A stretch of DNA of 64,000 nucleotides from the NCBI GenBank assembly GCA_041750975.1, contig JBGSYN010000148.1:18655-82654 (forward strand), written 5' to 3'. Every line of letters starts with the position of its first letter. Within the stretch, counting starts at the first letter, position 1. The notes under the pieces are model-generated. The model was not told where the DNA came from. It worked only from the letters and a program-made list of their open reading frames with translations, and searched no databases. This document shows, piece after piece, positions 8,600-16,740 of the stretch. Source of the stretch: JBGSYN01 sp041750975 (GTDB taxonomy: Bacteria > Pseudomonadota > Alphaproteobacteria > Geminicoccales > Geminicoccaceae). A program made the position numbers and the translations under genes.

Positions 8600-8902
8600 G
8601 AAGTGGACCCAAATCTGCGTTGCTCGGTTCGAGCCAGTTATCGTCGGGGTCGCTTCTTCATTCCGTCAAGCGACCTTTTAGCTGTTTGTTTACCGTGGCC
8701 GCAAGCCGGTCGGCTCAAATCACCACCATCGCCTACCTGCCCGTCCGGTGTGCTGATGTCAAGATTGTGCTCTCTTCACCAGTTTTGCCTTGGGTGCGGA
8801 GTGTAATCCTGCTTTATCACCCAGCTTCGGACTGCAAAAGCAATAGCGTAGCGCGGCATCGATCGTAGAATCGATGGGCGGCCGGTAATCGACAGGCATT
8901 CA
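8600..8902. other. Intergenic region between divergent metA and chorismate mutase genes
   Basis: This 303-bp gap holds the metA leader on the minus strand. Next to the riboswitch aptamer is a perfect 8-bp inverted repeat, GGTCGCTT at 8648-8655 paired with AAGCGACC at 8668-8675, whose hairpin would form directly downstream of the aptamer in the metA transcript; its 5' arm abuts the GCTAAAA pseudoknot strand. There is no U-tract after it on the metA strand, so I see it as a possible expression platform, not a clear terminator. From about 8735 to 8902 I see no gene; promoters for both directions probably lie there. Confidence 0.55.
8672..8732 (-). promoter_or_regulatory. SAM-II riboswitch (metA motif)
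   Basis: On the minus strand, the leader of metA reads GTGGTGATTTGAGCCG, a short GC hairpin, GCTTGCGGCCAC, then GGTAAACAAACAGCTAAAAGG. The closing stem GTGG/CCAC, the conserved TGATTTG loop entry, and the 3' pseudoknot strand TAAAnnnnnnnGCTAAA are the hallmark of the SAM-II class found before metA and metX in alphaproteobacteria. Binding of SAM to this pseudoknot represses downstream expression. Position before a methionine-synthesis gene supports the call. Confidence 0.9.
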
Positions 8903-9778
8903 TTGGCAAGAAACGAGCTCAACACGCTGCGTCAGGAACTCGATCGGATCGATAACTCGATCGTGGACCTGATGCGCCAAAGGATCGTGGTCGTCGAGCA
9001 GGTCGCCGCCGCCAAACGCGATCGTGATCTCGCGAGATTGGCGATGCGACCAGCCCGCGAGGCCGTGATCATGCGTCGCCTCGCGGCAGTGGCCGACGCT
9101 CAATTGCCGAGCAGCAGCCTGTTGCGCATCTGGCGCGAATTGCTGGCGGTGACGACACAGATGCAGACTGCCTTCACCGTCACTGTTTGTGTTCCGGATG
9201 AGCAACCCTGGGTATGGGATCTGGCACGGGACCATTTCGGCACGCGAACGCCGATCCAGCGTATCGGCGCGCCGCTGCGGGCGCTGCGGATGGCCGCCGA
9301 TCGGCAGACCGATATGGTGGTTCTGCCGCAACCGCGAAACGAAGACCTGTGGTGGCATTGGCTCGCGAGAAACCAGCCTGACGGACTTCAGACGGTCTTG
9401 CGGCTGCCGTTCTTGCATCACGATGGTTACCCGGTCGATGCCTCGGCCTATGTGGTGGCGCGCCTGGAGCAGGAGCCGTCGGGTGACGATATGACGATGC
9501 TCGCTATCGAAGCCGGGGCCGATCTGAGCCGGGCAAGGCTCCGCGAAGCCTTGGCGCAGGCGCAGTTTGAGCCGCAATTGCTGGCGACGGTCCGTAGCGA
9601 TCCGGGCACCGCCGATCATCTGCTCGAGATTGCCGGATTTGTCGGCGACAACGAACCGCGTCTATCCAATGCGCTAACTTCCTTGCGCAAGAGCATTCGA
9701 CGTGTGGTATCGCTCGGCGGCTATCCACGCCCGCTTACTGTGAACGAGGATGCGGCCGAGGCCGATCGGCAAGCTTAA
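8903..9778 (+). CDS. Chorismate mutase with C-terminal prephenate dehydratase/ACT-like region
   Basis: Residues 1-90 are an AroQ-type chorismate mutase: LNTLRQELDRIDNSIVDLM, an Arg/Lys pattern in helix 1, and AKRDRDLARLAMRPAREAVI. This converts chorismate to prephenate. The remaining 200 residues (291 aa total) resemble a degenerate prephenate dehydratase-like domain with an ACT-like tail (LLEIAGFVGDNEPRLSNAL), but I cannot see the dehydratase TRF motif. The start is a TTG at 8903. It is six bases from hisC and precedes tyrA, so it supplies prephenate in a tyrosine/phenylalanine/histidine aminotransferase operon. The C-terminal part may be regulatory. Confidence 0.82.
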   Translation: MARNELNTLRQELDRIDNSIVDLMRQRIVVVEQVAAAKRDRDLARLAMRPAREAVIMRRLAAVADAQLPSSSLLRIWRELLAVTTQMQTAFTVTVCVPDEQPWVWDLARDHFGTRTPIQRIGAPLRALRMAADRQTDMVVLPQPRNEDLWWHWLARNQPDGLQTVLRLPFLHHDGYPVDASAYVVARLEQEPSGDDMTMLAIEAGADLSRARLREALAQAQFEPQLLATVRSDPGTADHLLEIAGFVGDNEPRLSNALTSLRKSIRRVVSLGGYPRPLTVNEDAAEADRQA

Positions 9779-9783
9779 CCCAG

Positions 9784-10917
9784 ATGCGTTTGGAGGCATC
9801 ACCGGTGCACTATCCTTCATCGGGCCCGCGGCCACGATCCGGAATCCTCGACATCAGCCCCTATGTCGGTGGCAAGGCTTCGCTCGGCGCGGACCGGGAG
9901 GTCATCAAGCTTTCATCCAATGAAAGTGCTATCGGCCCCAGTCCAAAAGCTATCGAGGCCTACAAGCGGTCGGCCGTCGAGTTGTCCCGCTATCCCGACG
10001 GCGGTGCCGCCAAGCTTCGCGCAATGCTAGGGCTGCGGTTCAATCTTTCGCCCGAGGCGTTGGTTTGCGGTGCCGGCTCGGATGAACTGATCAGCCTCCT
10101 CACGCGCGCCTATGCAGGCCCGGGCGACGAGATCGTGTATAGCCAGCACGGTTTCTTGATGTATCGGCTGTCCGCACTTGCTGCAGGTGCCCATCCAGTG
10201 GCGGCGCCGGAAGAGAATTTGCGGGCGTCGGTTCCTGCAATCCTCGAGCGGGTCGGCACCCGCACACGGATCGTTTTCCTCGCCAATCCGAACAATCCAA
10301 CAGGCAGCTACCTGACCGCTTCGGAACTCGATTCGCTTGCGAATAGCCTGCCGCCCGAGGTGCTTTTGGTGATCGACGCGGCTTATGCCGAATGCGCCGA
10401 TGGGGACGACTACAGTTCGGGCGAGGAACTCGTCGAAAAATACTCGAATGTGGTCATGCTGCGCACCTTTTCGAAACTATTCGGGCTTGCTGCGCTCAGG
10501 CTTGGTTGGATGTATGCCAGCGCCCCGGTCATCGACGTCATCAACCGTACGCGTGGGCCATTCAACGTCTCGTTACCGGCGCAGGAAGCCGCGATCGCGG
10601 CACTCGAGGATATCGAGCATCTGAATTTTGCGCGCGATCACAATAGTCGTTGGCGCGCCTGGGTCAGCGATGAAGTGACCAAACTAGGCCTAAAGGTCTA
10701 TCCCAGCCTCGGCAATTTCGTTCTGATCGAGTTTCCTGCACGGGATGCTCAAACAGCCGGTGACGCCAACGCTTATCTTGAGCGGCACGGCCTTATTCCG
10801 AGGATGGTCGAGGGCTACGGCCTGCCGCATTGCCTGCGTGTCTCGGTCGGACTCGAGCACGAGAATCGCCGGCTGATCGAGCTCCTTTCCGGCTTCGTCC
10901 GCGAGGCCGGGATCTGA
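9784..10917 (+). CDS. hisC: Histidinol-phosphate / aromatic aminotransferase
   Basis: A 377-aa class I/II fold PLP aminotransferase. It shows SSNES (44-48), ANPNNPTG (167-174), and the PLP-binding lysine K231 in TFSKLFGLAALRLGW. HisC transfers amino groups between glutamate and imidazole-acetol phosphate; in alphaproteobacteria the copy sitting between chorismate mutase and tyrA often also serves aromatic amino-acid transamination. That dual role is inference from position. Its stop overlaps the start of tyrA (TGATG). Confidence 0.92.
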   Translation: MRLEASPVHYPSSGPRPRSGILDISPYVGGKASLGADREVIKLSSNESAIGPSPKAIEAYKRSAVELSRYPDGGAAKLRAMLGLRFNLSPEALVCGAGSDELISLLTRAYAGPGDEIVYSQHGFLMYRLSALAAGAHPVAAPEENLRASVPAILERVGTRTRIVFLANPNNPTGSYLTASELDSLANSLPPEVLLVIDAAYAECADGDDYSSGEELVEKYSNVVMLRTFSKLFGLAALRLGWMYASAPVIDVINRTRGPFNVSLPAQEAAIAALEDIEHLNFARDHNSRWRAWVSDEVTKLGLKVYPSLGNFVLIEFPARDAQTAGDANAYLERHGLIPRMVEGYGLPHCLRVSVGLEHENRRLIELLSGFVREAGI

Positions 10918-11855
10918 TGGCCGATTTTTCGCGCGCCGCTTTCATCGGCATCGGGCTAATCAATGGCTCGATGGCGCTGGCAATGCGGGCGCGCGGCTTC
11001 GAAGGAACTATCAGAGCCTGTGCCCGCAAGCCTGAAACACGCGCTCAGGCCTTGAGGCTCGGGCTCTGCGACGAGGCCGTCGAGAGCCCTGCTGACGCCG
11101 TCCGCGATGCCGATCTCGTCGTCATCGGCGTGCCGCCCGGCAGCGTCGGCGCCGTAAGTCAGGCCATGGCGCCGGGTCTCGATCCGGCCGCAATCGTCAC
11201 CGATGTCAGCTCCATCAAGGGCGAGATCATTCGTGCCGTGGTGCCGCATCTCCCCAACCCCGGCCGATTCGTCGCCGGGCATCCGGTTGCGGGGACGGAA
11301 CATTCGGGGCCGGAGGCCGCCTTCGCCACCCTCTTCGAAGGGCGGCGCTGCATCCTGACGCCTGTCGAGGACACCGATGCCGACGCCGTGGCCCGGATCA
11401 GGCGACTTTGGGAAAGCCTGGGCTCGATCGTCGATGAAATGAGCCCCGAGCACCATGATCAGGTGCTGGCGATAACTTCGCATGTGCCGCATCTGATTGC
11501 CTACACGATCGTCTCGACGGTCGCGGAACTCGAGGATCAGGCCCAGACCGAGGTGTTCAAATACGCCGCCGGCGGGTTCACCGATTTCACCCGCATTGCG
11601 GCGTCCGATCCCGTGATGTGGCGCGACGTATTCCTGGAGAACCGCGGCGCCGTGCTCGAGATGCTCGGGCGTTTCACCGAAGATCTGACCCGGATGCAGC
11701 GCGCAATCCGCTTCGGCGATGGCGAGAGCCTGCAAGAGCTGTTTACCCGCACCCGCGCCATACGCCGGGGCGTCGTGGCAGCAGGCCAGGCCTATGATCG
11801 GCAACCCACAGCCGCTCAATCGACCTCTGCAAGTCCGGCAGGGGAGAATGACTGA
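10917..11855 (+). CDS. tyrA: Prephenate/arogenate (cyclohexadienyl) dehydrogenase
   Basis: A 312-aa NAD(P)-dependent dehydrogenase that oxidatively decarboxylates prephenate or arogenate in tyrosine synthesis. The Rossmann motif GIGLINGSMA lies at residues 11-20 and the substrate-site motif GHPVAGTEHSG near 120. The ATG at 10917 overlaps the hisC stop by one base; the frame is open further upstream but only inside hisC. It is the single-domain TyrA type without fused chorismate mutase, fitting the separate chorismate mutase gene two genes upstream. Cofactor and substrate preference cannot be read from sequence alone. Confidence 0.93.
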   Translation: MADFSRAAFIGIGLINGSMALAMRARGFEGTIRACARKPETRAQALRLGLCDEAVESPADAVRDADLVVIGVPPGSVGAVSQAMAPGLDPAAIVTDVSSIKGEIIRAVVPHLPNPGRFVAGHPVAGTEHSGPEAAFATLFEGRRCILTPVEDTDADAVARIRRLWESLGSIVDEMSPEHHDQVLAITSHVPHLIAYTIVSTVAELEDQAQTEVFKYAAGGFTDFTRIAASDPVMWRDVFLENRGAVLEMLGRFTEDLTRMQRAIRFGDGESLQELFTRTRAIRRGVVAAGQAYDRQPTAAQSTSASPAGEND

Positions 11856-12381
11856 GAACGGGCTTATCTGGGTTTTCGCCTATGCGTCCCTGATGTGGAA
11901 TCCCGGCTTCAAGATCGATGCCTCAGGGGCCGGTCGCCTGGTCGGCTATCATCGCAGCCTCTGCGTCTACTCGCATCACCATCGGGGCACGCGGGCGAGG
12001 CCCGGCCTGGTGATGGGGCTGGATCGAGGCGGTCAGTGCGACGGCGTGTTGATCGGCATAGCACCCGAGCGCGAGGCGCAGGTGATGGCCTATCTCGACG
12101 AGCGCGAGCTTGTGACCAATGTGTATGAGCGGCTCAAGCTCCAGGTCCTCACCCCGGCATCGCCAGAAAGCGAAAAGGTCGAAGCCTGGTGCTACGTCGT
12201 CCGACAGGATCATGAGCAATATGCCGGCAGGCTGCCTTCGGCGGAGACCTGCGGCCTGGTTCGCCAGGGCCATGGTCTGGCCGGTCCCTGTCTGGATTAT
12301 GTCCGAAACACGCTCGCCCATCTCCGCGAGCTAGGGATCAATGAGCCCGATCTGGAGAGGGTCGTGGCGTCGCTTGAGTGA
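11848..12381 (+). CDS. Glutathione-specific gamma-glutamylcyclotransferase, ChaC-like
   Basis: A 177-aa ChaC-family protein. The substrate-binding loop FAYASLMWNPGF (9-20) corresponds to the YGSL motif, and YLDERELVTNVYERL contains the conserved Glu expected for catalysis. ChaC enzymes split glutathione to 5-oxoproline and Cys-Gly in the cytosol. The start ATG at 11848 has GGGGAG four bases upstream and lies inside the end of tyrA (8-bp overlap). Its own 3' end overlaps the convergent plsC by 44 bp. Confidence 0.88.
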   Translation: MTENGLIWVFAYASLMWNPGFKIDASGAGRLVGYHRSLCVYSHHHRGTRARPGLVMGLDRGGQCDGVLIGIAPEREAQVMAYLDERELVTNVYERLKLQVLTPASPESEKVEAWCYVVRQDHEQYAGRLPSAETCGLVRQGHGLAGPCLDYVRNTLAHLRELGINEPDLERVVASLE

Positions 12382-13081
12382 GAAGAGCCGCCCCTGCGGT
12401 CTCGATCCGCGTTTCGAGGAGATCCATGAATTCGCCCCGACCGAGATCGGCGGGAATGGGCTCGAGAAATCGAAGGGTGATGACACCAGGCCGTTTACGG
12501 CCATGTCCGCGCGGCCAAGAGAGACCCGAGTTGAGAGCCACGGGCACCACCGGTACGCGCAGTCCGCGATAGAGTGCGGCCACGCCCGAGCGGTAGTCGG
12601 GCGCCGCGCCGACATCGCGTCTCGTGCCTTCGGGAAAGATCAGGATCGAACAGCCGCGCTCGAGTGCTGCCTGGCTATCCTTGATCAGCATGCGAAGCGC
12701 CTTGGCGCCGCCCCGGCGATCCAGGCGGATATTGCCGCCGATCATCAAATACCAGCCGATCACCGGAACCCGGGTCAACTCGGCCTTGAGCGCAATGGCG
12801 ATCTTCGGCACCAGTATGTGAAATGTCAGTGTTTCCCAGGCCGATTGATGCTTTGCCGCGATGATCACGGGGGTATCGGGCAGATTCTCCCAGCCCTCGA
12901 CCCGATAGTCGATGCCGACAATCGCTCGTGCCAGCCAACCGATCCCCCGCATCCAGATTCGCGCTACCCGCCGCATTCCCGATGCATCGAGAAACGCCGC
13001 GAACGGCAGTACCGCCAGGGCAAGCAATGTCGACCACAGATAATAAAGGGCTTCGAAGAGGTGGGAACGAAATCGCGCCAC
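12338..13081 (-). CDS. plsC: 1-acyl-sn-glycerol-3-phosphate acyltransferase
   Basis: Acylates lysophosphatidic acid to phosphatidic acid at the inner membrane. The catalytic HxxxxE/D motif is seen as KHQSAWET and the second signature as FPEGTR; an N-terminal hydrophobic helix (ALYYLWSTLLALAVLPFAAFL) anchors it. I start it at GTG 13081, where the family-like VARFRSHLFEALYYLW begins and a GGA lies upstream; a longer frame from ATG 13168 would overlap ftsX and adds a non-conserved N-terminus. It follows ftsX in the same direction. Confidence 0.9.
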   Translation of the reverse strand: MARFRSHLFEALYYLWSTLLALAVLPFAAFLDASGMRRVARIWMRGIGWLARAIVGIDYRVEGWENLPDTPVIIAAKHQSAWETLTFHILVPKIAIALKAELTRVPVIGWYLMIGGNIRLDRRGGAKALRMLIKDSQAALERGCSILIFPEGTRRDVGAAPDYRSGVAALYRGLRVPVVPVALNSGLSWPRGHGRKRPGVITLRFLEPIPADLGRGEFMDLLETRIETAGAALLTQATPRPSPDRAH

Positions 13082-13133
13082 GCCTGGGTAAATCCTCCGT
13101 CGAGCTCCAATCGAGCCGAACGGTGGGAGTACT

Positions 13134-14009
13134 TCAGGCCTCGAGGCTGCGCAACTGCCAGTGGGCAACGAGGCGTGCGACGGGGACGATCAACAGGCCG
13201 ACGAGTGCCGGTATCAAGGCCAGAAACACCCAGTCCAAGGGTTGGAGTCCGAATGTCGTGATGGTTTGCGTCGTCGTCGCGCCGAAAATCAACAGGCCCG
13301 TGGCCATCGTCGCCGCACCTAGAGCGAAGCCGAAGGCGGCGCCCTTGAGCCCCTGGACCAGGGCATAATGCTCGAATTGCCGAGCGATATAGCCATCGGT
13401 TGCACCCATCTGGCGCAACAGGCCGACCGAGTCGGCGTGCCGCGCCATTGCGATGCCGATGGCAAGTCCGGTGGCGATGAAGGTCAAGACAAGGCTGGCG
13501 CCGCCACCGATGAGGCTCAGCATCCGCGAGCTCGAGGCCAGCGGCAGGATCTCGCCCCCCGGCATCACGGTGTCGCCCAGTGCCAGCCCCGGCGTCAGTT
13601 CCAGAAGCTGGTCCTTGATCGCCGCAAGTTCCAGCTTGTTGCCGGCCGAAAAGCCGATATCGAGCAGTCGCGGCACGGCCAATCCGATATCACTGCCGCC
13701 GACCAGGGGATCGATCAGTCTTCGCGTCCTCTGCGGTTCGAGCGCGCTGACGAATACCACGCCCTCCACATCGCGGAGCAGGTCGACGATTTTGTCGGTT
13801 TGGGCCAGGGCTTCCGGAGTTGGCAGGGCCGGTGGCAGGGCGACGGTCAGCAGCGCCGGCTGGCTCTCGAAGTATCGAACGATGGTGTCGCTGATCGCAG
13901 CGATCGAAAGCAGCGTCACGGCAGCGTAGATCAAGGCGCCGACCAGGAACCCGAAGATGCGGCTGCCGGGCAGGTTGTGCAGGGGCAGATCGATATAATT
14001 GTCGGCCAT
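13134..14009 (-). CDS. ftsX: Cell division protein FtsX, ABC permease
   Basis: A 291-aa inner-membrane protein with one N-terminal membrane helix (about 18-42), an extracytoplasmic domain, and three C-terminal helices, the FtsX topology. FtsEX couples ATP hydrolysis to activation of septal peptidoglycan hydrolases. It lies 10 bp downstream of ftsE. The conserved cytoplasmic loop between helices (ARHADSVGLLRQMGATDGYIARQF) is present. Confidence 0.9.
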   Translation of the reverse strand: MADNYIDLPLHNLPGSRIFGFLVGALIYAAVTLLSIAAISDTIVRYFESQPALLTVALPPALPTPEALAQTDKIVDLLRDVEGVVFVSALEPQRTRRLIDPLVGGSDIGLAVPRLLDIGFSAGNKLELAAIKDQLLELTPGLALGDTVMPGGEILPLASSSRMLSLIGGGASLVLTFIATGLAIGIAMARHADSVGLLRQMGATDGYIARQFEHYALVQGLKGAAFGFALGAATMATGLLIFGATTTQTITTFGLQPLDWVFLALIPALVGLLIVPVARLVAHWQLRSLEA

Positions 14010-14019
14010 GGTCCGGATC

Positions 14020-14862
14020 TCAGCCTGCGAGTGCCAGTCGTGTCGCAGAACCCGACATGGCCAAGGGTGGTATAAGCCGTGCCGGCGGCTGAACGGCGAG
14101 CAGCCGGCCCTTGGCTATCTCGACGAGGGGATAATTGCGGCCGGCCATGAGCCTTCGACTGTGGGTGGCCAGCACGACCGTCACGCCTGAGCGATTGAGG
14201 TGTTCGAACAGCGACATCAGCCGATCGGCACGCGCGTCGTCGACGCTGCTCGTCGGCTCATCGGCGAGGATCAATTGGGGGCGTGTGATAACGGCTCGGG
14301 CGACCGCAACGAGCTGCCTTTCCCCGGTCGAGATATCCTCCGGAAATTTTTCGATGAGATCCGCGAGCCCGAGCCACGCCATGATTTCGGCGACCCTTGT
14401 GCGCGTCGCGACCTCCTCGACACCGAGAATGCGCAAAGGCAGAGCCACATTGTCGAACGCCGAAATATGGTCGAGCAGTCGGAAACCCTGATAGACGACG
14501 CCGATACGTTGACGAATGGTTCGGCGCTCCGAGGCGCTGGCGTGCGCCGCGTCCACACCGAACAAATCGACACGACCCTGGTTGGGACGATGCGACAGGC
14601 TGAGAAGCCGCAAAAGCGAGGTCTTGCCGGCGCCGCTCGGCCCGACCAGGAACTGGAAGCTGCCAGCTTCGATCCGCAGGTCGACCCCCTGCAAGGCCGG
14701 GCGCCGAAGCCCGTAGCGCAATGTTACGTCCCGAAGGCGAGCGATCGGCGCATCCTGGAAGGTAAGTTCGCGCGCGCCAATCGTCGTCGAGCCCGCATTG
14801 CCCGCTGGCACTAAAGAAACACTACGTTGTTCGATTGTAATTTCGCTCTTAGGTTGTAGCAT
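14020..14862 (-). CDS. ftsE: Cell division ATP-binding protein FtsE
   Basis: An ABC ATPase partner of FtsX. Walker A GPSGAGKTS spans 74-82, the signature is ISTGERQ (177-183, a weakened LSGGQ), Walker B/switch is LILADEPTS (198-205), and the H-loop THS follows. At 280 aa it is longer than the typical 220 aa because of about 40 extra N-terminal residues that look unstructured; ATG codons further inside could give a shorter protein, for example near the LRDVTLRYG strand, but no in-frame Met is close. Divergent from the zinc-ribbon gene, 90 bp apart. Confidence 0.92.
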   Translation of the reverse strand: MLQPKSEITIEQRSVSLVPAGNAGSTTIGARELTFQDAPIARLRDVTLRYGLRRPALQGVDLRIEAGSFQFLVGPSGAGKTSLLRLLSLSHRPNQGRVDLFGVDAAHASASERRTIRQRIGVVYQGFRLLDHISAFDNVALPLRILGVEEVATRTRVAEIMAWLGLADLIEKFPEDISTGERQLVAVARAVITRPQLILADEPTSSVDDARADRLMSLFEHLNRSGVTVVLATHSRRLMAGRNYPLVEIAKGRLLAVQPPARLIPPLAMSGSATRLALAG

Positions 14863-14952
14863 GGCGCGCTAATAGCAACTAAAAGAAGTCAAGTCTACAA
14901 AACCTTCAACCAGAGCTGCAGACCGAAACATGAACCATGGGCCCAGGGCGAC

Positions 14953-15630
14953 ATGATAGTTTCCTGTCCAAGATGCGGTACGCGTTACCGGATCGACAAC
15001 GCGCAACTCGGTGACGGCGGACGCGATGTGCGATGCGGTCACTGCGGCAACAATTGGTTCGTCGTGCCCGACCCGGACGCCCCCGAGGGGGTGGGCGGCC
15101 ACGGTGTATCGGCGAAGGGACCCAGTCTGCCACCCTTGCCGCCGTCCGCGCCGAGGCGGTTTGCCGACGGTCTCGAACTGCGCCAGCGCACCCGTGCCGT
15201 AGTCTCCTGGCTACTCCTGGTGGTTCTTGTTCTTTCGGTCGCGGGTATAATCCTGGGCCGTAACGAAATCGCGACGGCCCTGCCTGAGGCGGCCCAGATC
15301 TATCAAAAAATAGGCCTTCCGCTGACGTTCGAGACCAAGCTTGAATTCAGACGCCTCGTGTCGGAACAGGTCACGGAGGGGGAGGGCCTGGCGCTCGTCG
15401 TTCGAGGCGAGATCCAGAACGTCACCGGCGAACCTACACTCCTGCCGCTGTTGCGGCTCGAACTCCTGACGGAAGATCAGGTCGTTCTGGCTTCCAGGGA
15501 ATTCGATCTCGCGATGGACCGGCTAGATGCCGGGATGTCGCAACCCTTCGAGATCCGTTTCGACGATCCGCCCGAACCGGCCCGATCGTTTCGCTTGACC
15601 TTCCCTTCAGCGGCGGCTGCCGCTAACTGA
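14953..15630 (+). CDS. MJ0042-type zinc-ribbon membrane protein with DUF3426
   Basis: The N-terminus MIVSCPRCGTRYRIDNAQL...VRCGHCGNNW is the MJ0042 zinc ribbon with two CxxC pairs (5-8 and 28-31). A Pro-rich linker leads to one membrane helix (about 77-99: VVSWLLLVVLVLSVAGIIL), then a periplasmic DUF3426 domain with the REGEIQN-like sequence VVRGEIQNVTGE. Such proteins sit divergent from ftsEX in many alphaproteobacteria. The function is unknown; a cytosolic zinc ribbon joined to a periplasmic beta domain suggests a sensor or scaffold. Confidence 0.85.
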   Translation: MIVSCPRCGTRYRIDNAQLGDGGRDVRCGHCGNNWFVVPDPDAPEGVGGHGVSAKGPSLPPLPPSAPRRFADGLELRQRTRAVVSWLLLVVLVLSVAGIILGRNEIATALPEAAQIYQKIGLPLTFETKLEFRRLVSEQVTEGEGLALVVRGEIQNVTGEPTLLPLLRLELLTEDQVVLASREFDLAMDRLDAGMSQPFEIRFDDPPEPARSFRLTFPSAAAAAN

Positions 15631-15649
15631 CGGGCTCGGGTCCCAAGAG

Positions 15650-16120
15650 TTGGCGCCGGAGACCGCTAGTTTGTTCACTCAGTCCCCCATGGATCTGGCC
15701 TTGGCGCAGGCGGAAATCGCTGCCGATCGAGGCGAGGTCCCGGTCGGTGCGGTGGTCGTTGCCGCCGATGGACAGGTGCTGGCGGCCGCCGGCAATGAGA
15801 TCGAGCGTCAAAGCGATCCTACGGCGCATGCGGAGATCCTGGCATTACGTCGCGCTGCCGTCGCCATTGGCCGGCCCCGGCTGACCGATTGCGATCTCTA
15901 TGTCAGCCTCGAGCCCTGTCCGATGTGCGCTCAGGCCATCGCCTTCGCCCGCATCCGCAGGCTCTATTTCGGGGCCGAGGACGACAAGGGTGGGGGCGTC
16001 GAGCATGGGCCGCGTATTTTTTCAACTACGAGCTGCCATCATCGTCCCGAAATCTTCGGCGGTATCGGCGCCAAGCGCTCGAGCGAGTTGCTGCGAGCCT
16101 TTTTCGCATTGCGGCGTTAG
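15650..16120 (+). CDS. tadA: tRNA-specific adenosine deaminase
   Basis: TadA converts A34 to inosine in tRNA-Arg(ACG). The zinc site is clear: HAEI (catalytic Glu) and PCPMC (two Cys ligands). The open frame begins at a TTG (15650), 20 bp after the zinc-ribbon gene; an internal ATG at 15689 (MDLALAQAE) is possible but would shorten the first helix compared with E. coli TadA. Neither has a clear ribosome site. The length of about 156 aa is normal. Confidence 0.9.
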   Translation: MAPETASLFTQSPMDLALAQAEIAADRGEVPVGAVVVAADGQVLAAAGNEIERQSDPTAHAEILALRRAAVAIGRPRLTDCDLYVSLEPCPMCAQAIAFARIRRLYFGAEDDKGGGVEHGPRIFSTTSCHHRPEIFGGIGAKRSSELLRAFFALRR

Positions 16121-16175
16121 CGCCGTCCACGCTCCAGCATCTTGAAATCAAGCCGGCGATACCGACTTCATATTC

Positions 16176-16200
16176 AATTAGGACTATTATAGTTCTAATT
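16176..16200. promoter_or_regulatory. 25-bp palindromic operator upstream of the suf operon
   Basis: The half AATTAGGACTAT at 16176-16187 is followed by a central T and the half ATAGTTCTAATT, its reverse complement apart from one position. It starts 58 bp before the TTG of the Rrf2 gene and includes TATTAT, which could be a -10 element. A long A/T-flanked palindrome at this place is what an Rrf2/IscR-type dimer would bind, so I infer autoregulation and Fe-S-status control of the suf operon. Confidence 0.7.
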
Positions 16201-16233
16201 ACCGCCTGGTTTCTCGCGCGTCTGGAGAAGGCT

Positions 16234-16704
16234 TTGATCCGACTGAGCAAGCTTGCCGATTATGGCATCGTCGTGACGACGCATCTGGCCCAGAATCCGG
16301 GCAACGCTTTGGCCGCCTCGGAACTGGCCGAGGCCACTCATCTGCCCCAGCCGATGGTGGCGAAGATCCTGAAGATGCTGGCCCGGGCGGATCTTTTGAT
16401 TTCACAGCGCGGGGCTCAAGGCGGCTATCGGCTGAACGGGAGCGCAGAGATGATCTCGGTCGCGCAGATCATCGAGGCGCTCGATGGTCCAATCGCCCTC
16501 ACGGCCTGTATTGAAGTGGCACCGGGAGAGTGCGAGATCGAAGCACTTTGTCCTGCACGTGCCAACTGGCAGCGGATCAACGATGCCATCCGGGAAGCGC
16601 TGGTGGGAATTCCGCTTTCGGAGATGGGGAACACCTCGGCCGCACATCTGCGGCATCGGCGCCGGCCTCCGCAGGCGCCTTTGCTTGCGGCAGGCGGCAA
16701 CTGA
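16234..16704 (+). CDS. Rrf2-family SUF system transcriptional regulator
   Basis: A 156-aa winged-helix regulator beginning MIRLSKLADYG from a TTG at 16234, which has GGAGAAGG just upstream; the frame is open further 5' but that part overlaps tadA in another frame. Helix-turn-helix region ELAEATHLPQPMVAKILKML and RGAQGGYRL wing are typical. Three cysteines (CIEVAPGECEIEALC) match the spacing used to bind an Fe-S cluster in IscR-like proteins. As the first gene of the suf operon, 36 bp from sufB, it very likely represses the operon when Fe-S clusters are plentiful. Confidence 0.9.
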   Translation: MIRLSKLADYGIVVTTHLAQNPGNALAASELAEATHLPQPMVAKILKMLARADLLISQRGAQGGYRLNGSAEMISVAQIIEALDGPIALTACIEVAPGECEIEALCPARANWQRINDAIREALVGIPLSEMGNTSAAHLRHRRRPPQAPLLAAGGN

Positions 16705-16740
16705 AGATTTTGCAACGATTTTGATCGGATTCTGACTGAC

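Noticed and set aside
8648..8680. Hairpin followed by TTTT on the plus strand, like a Rho-independent terminator
   Set aside because: The T-run is the complement of the GCTAAAA strand of the SAM-II aptamer, and no plus-strand gene ends nearby (metallophosphoesterase ends 1 kb earlier).
16176..16200. Irr ICE box reading of the suf palindrome
   Set aside because: The half-site GGACTAT does not match the TTTAGAA-type ICE box; Rrf2-type control fits better.
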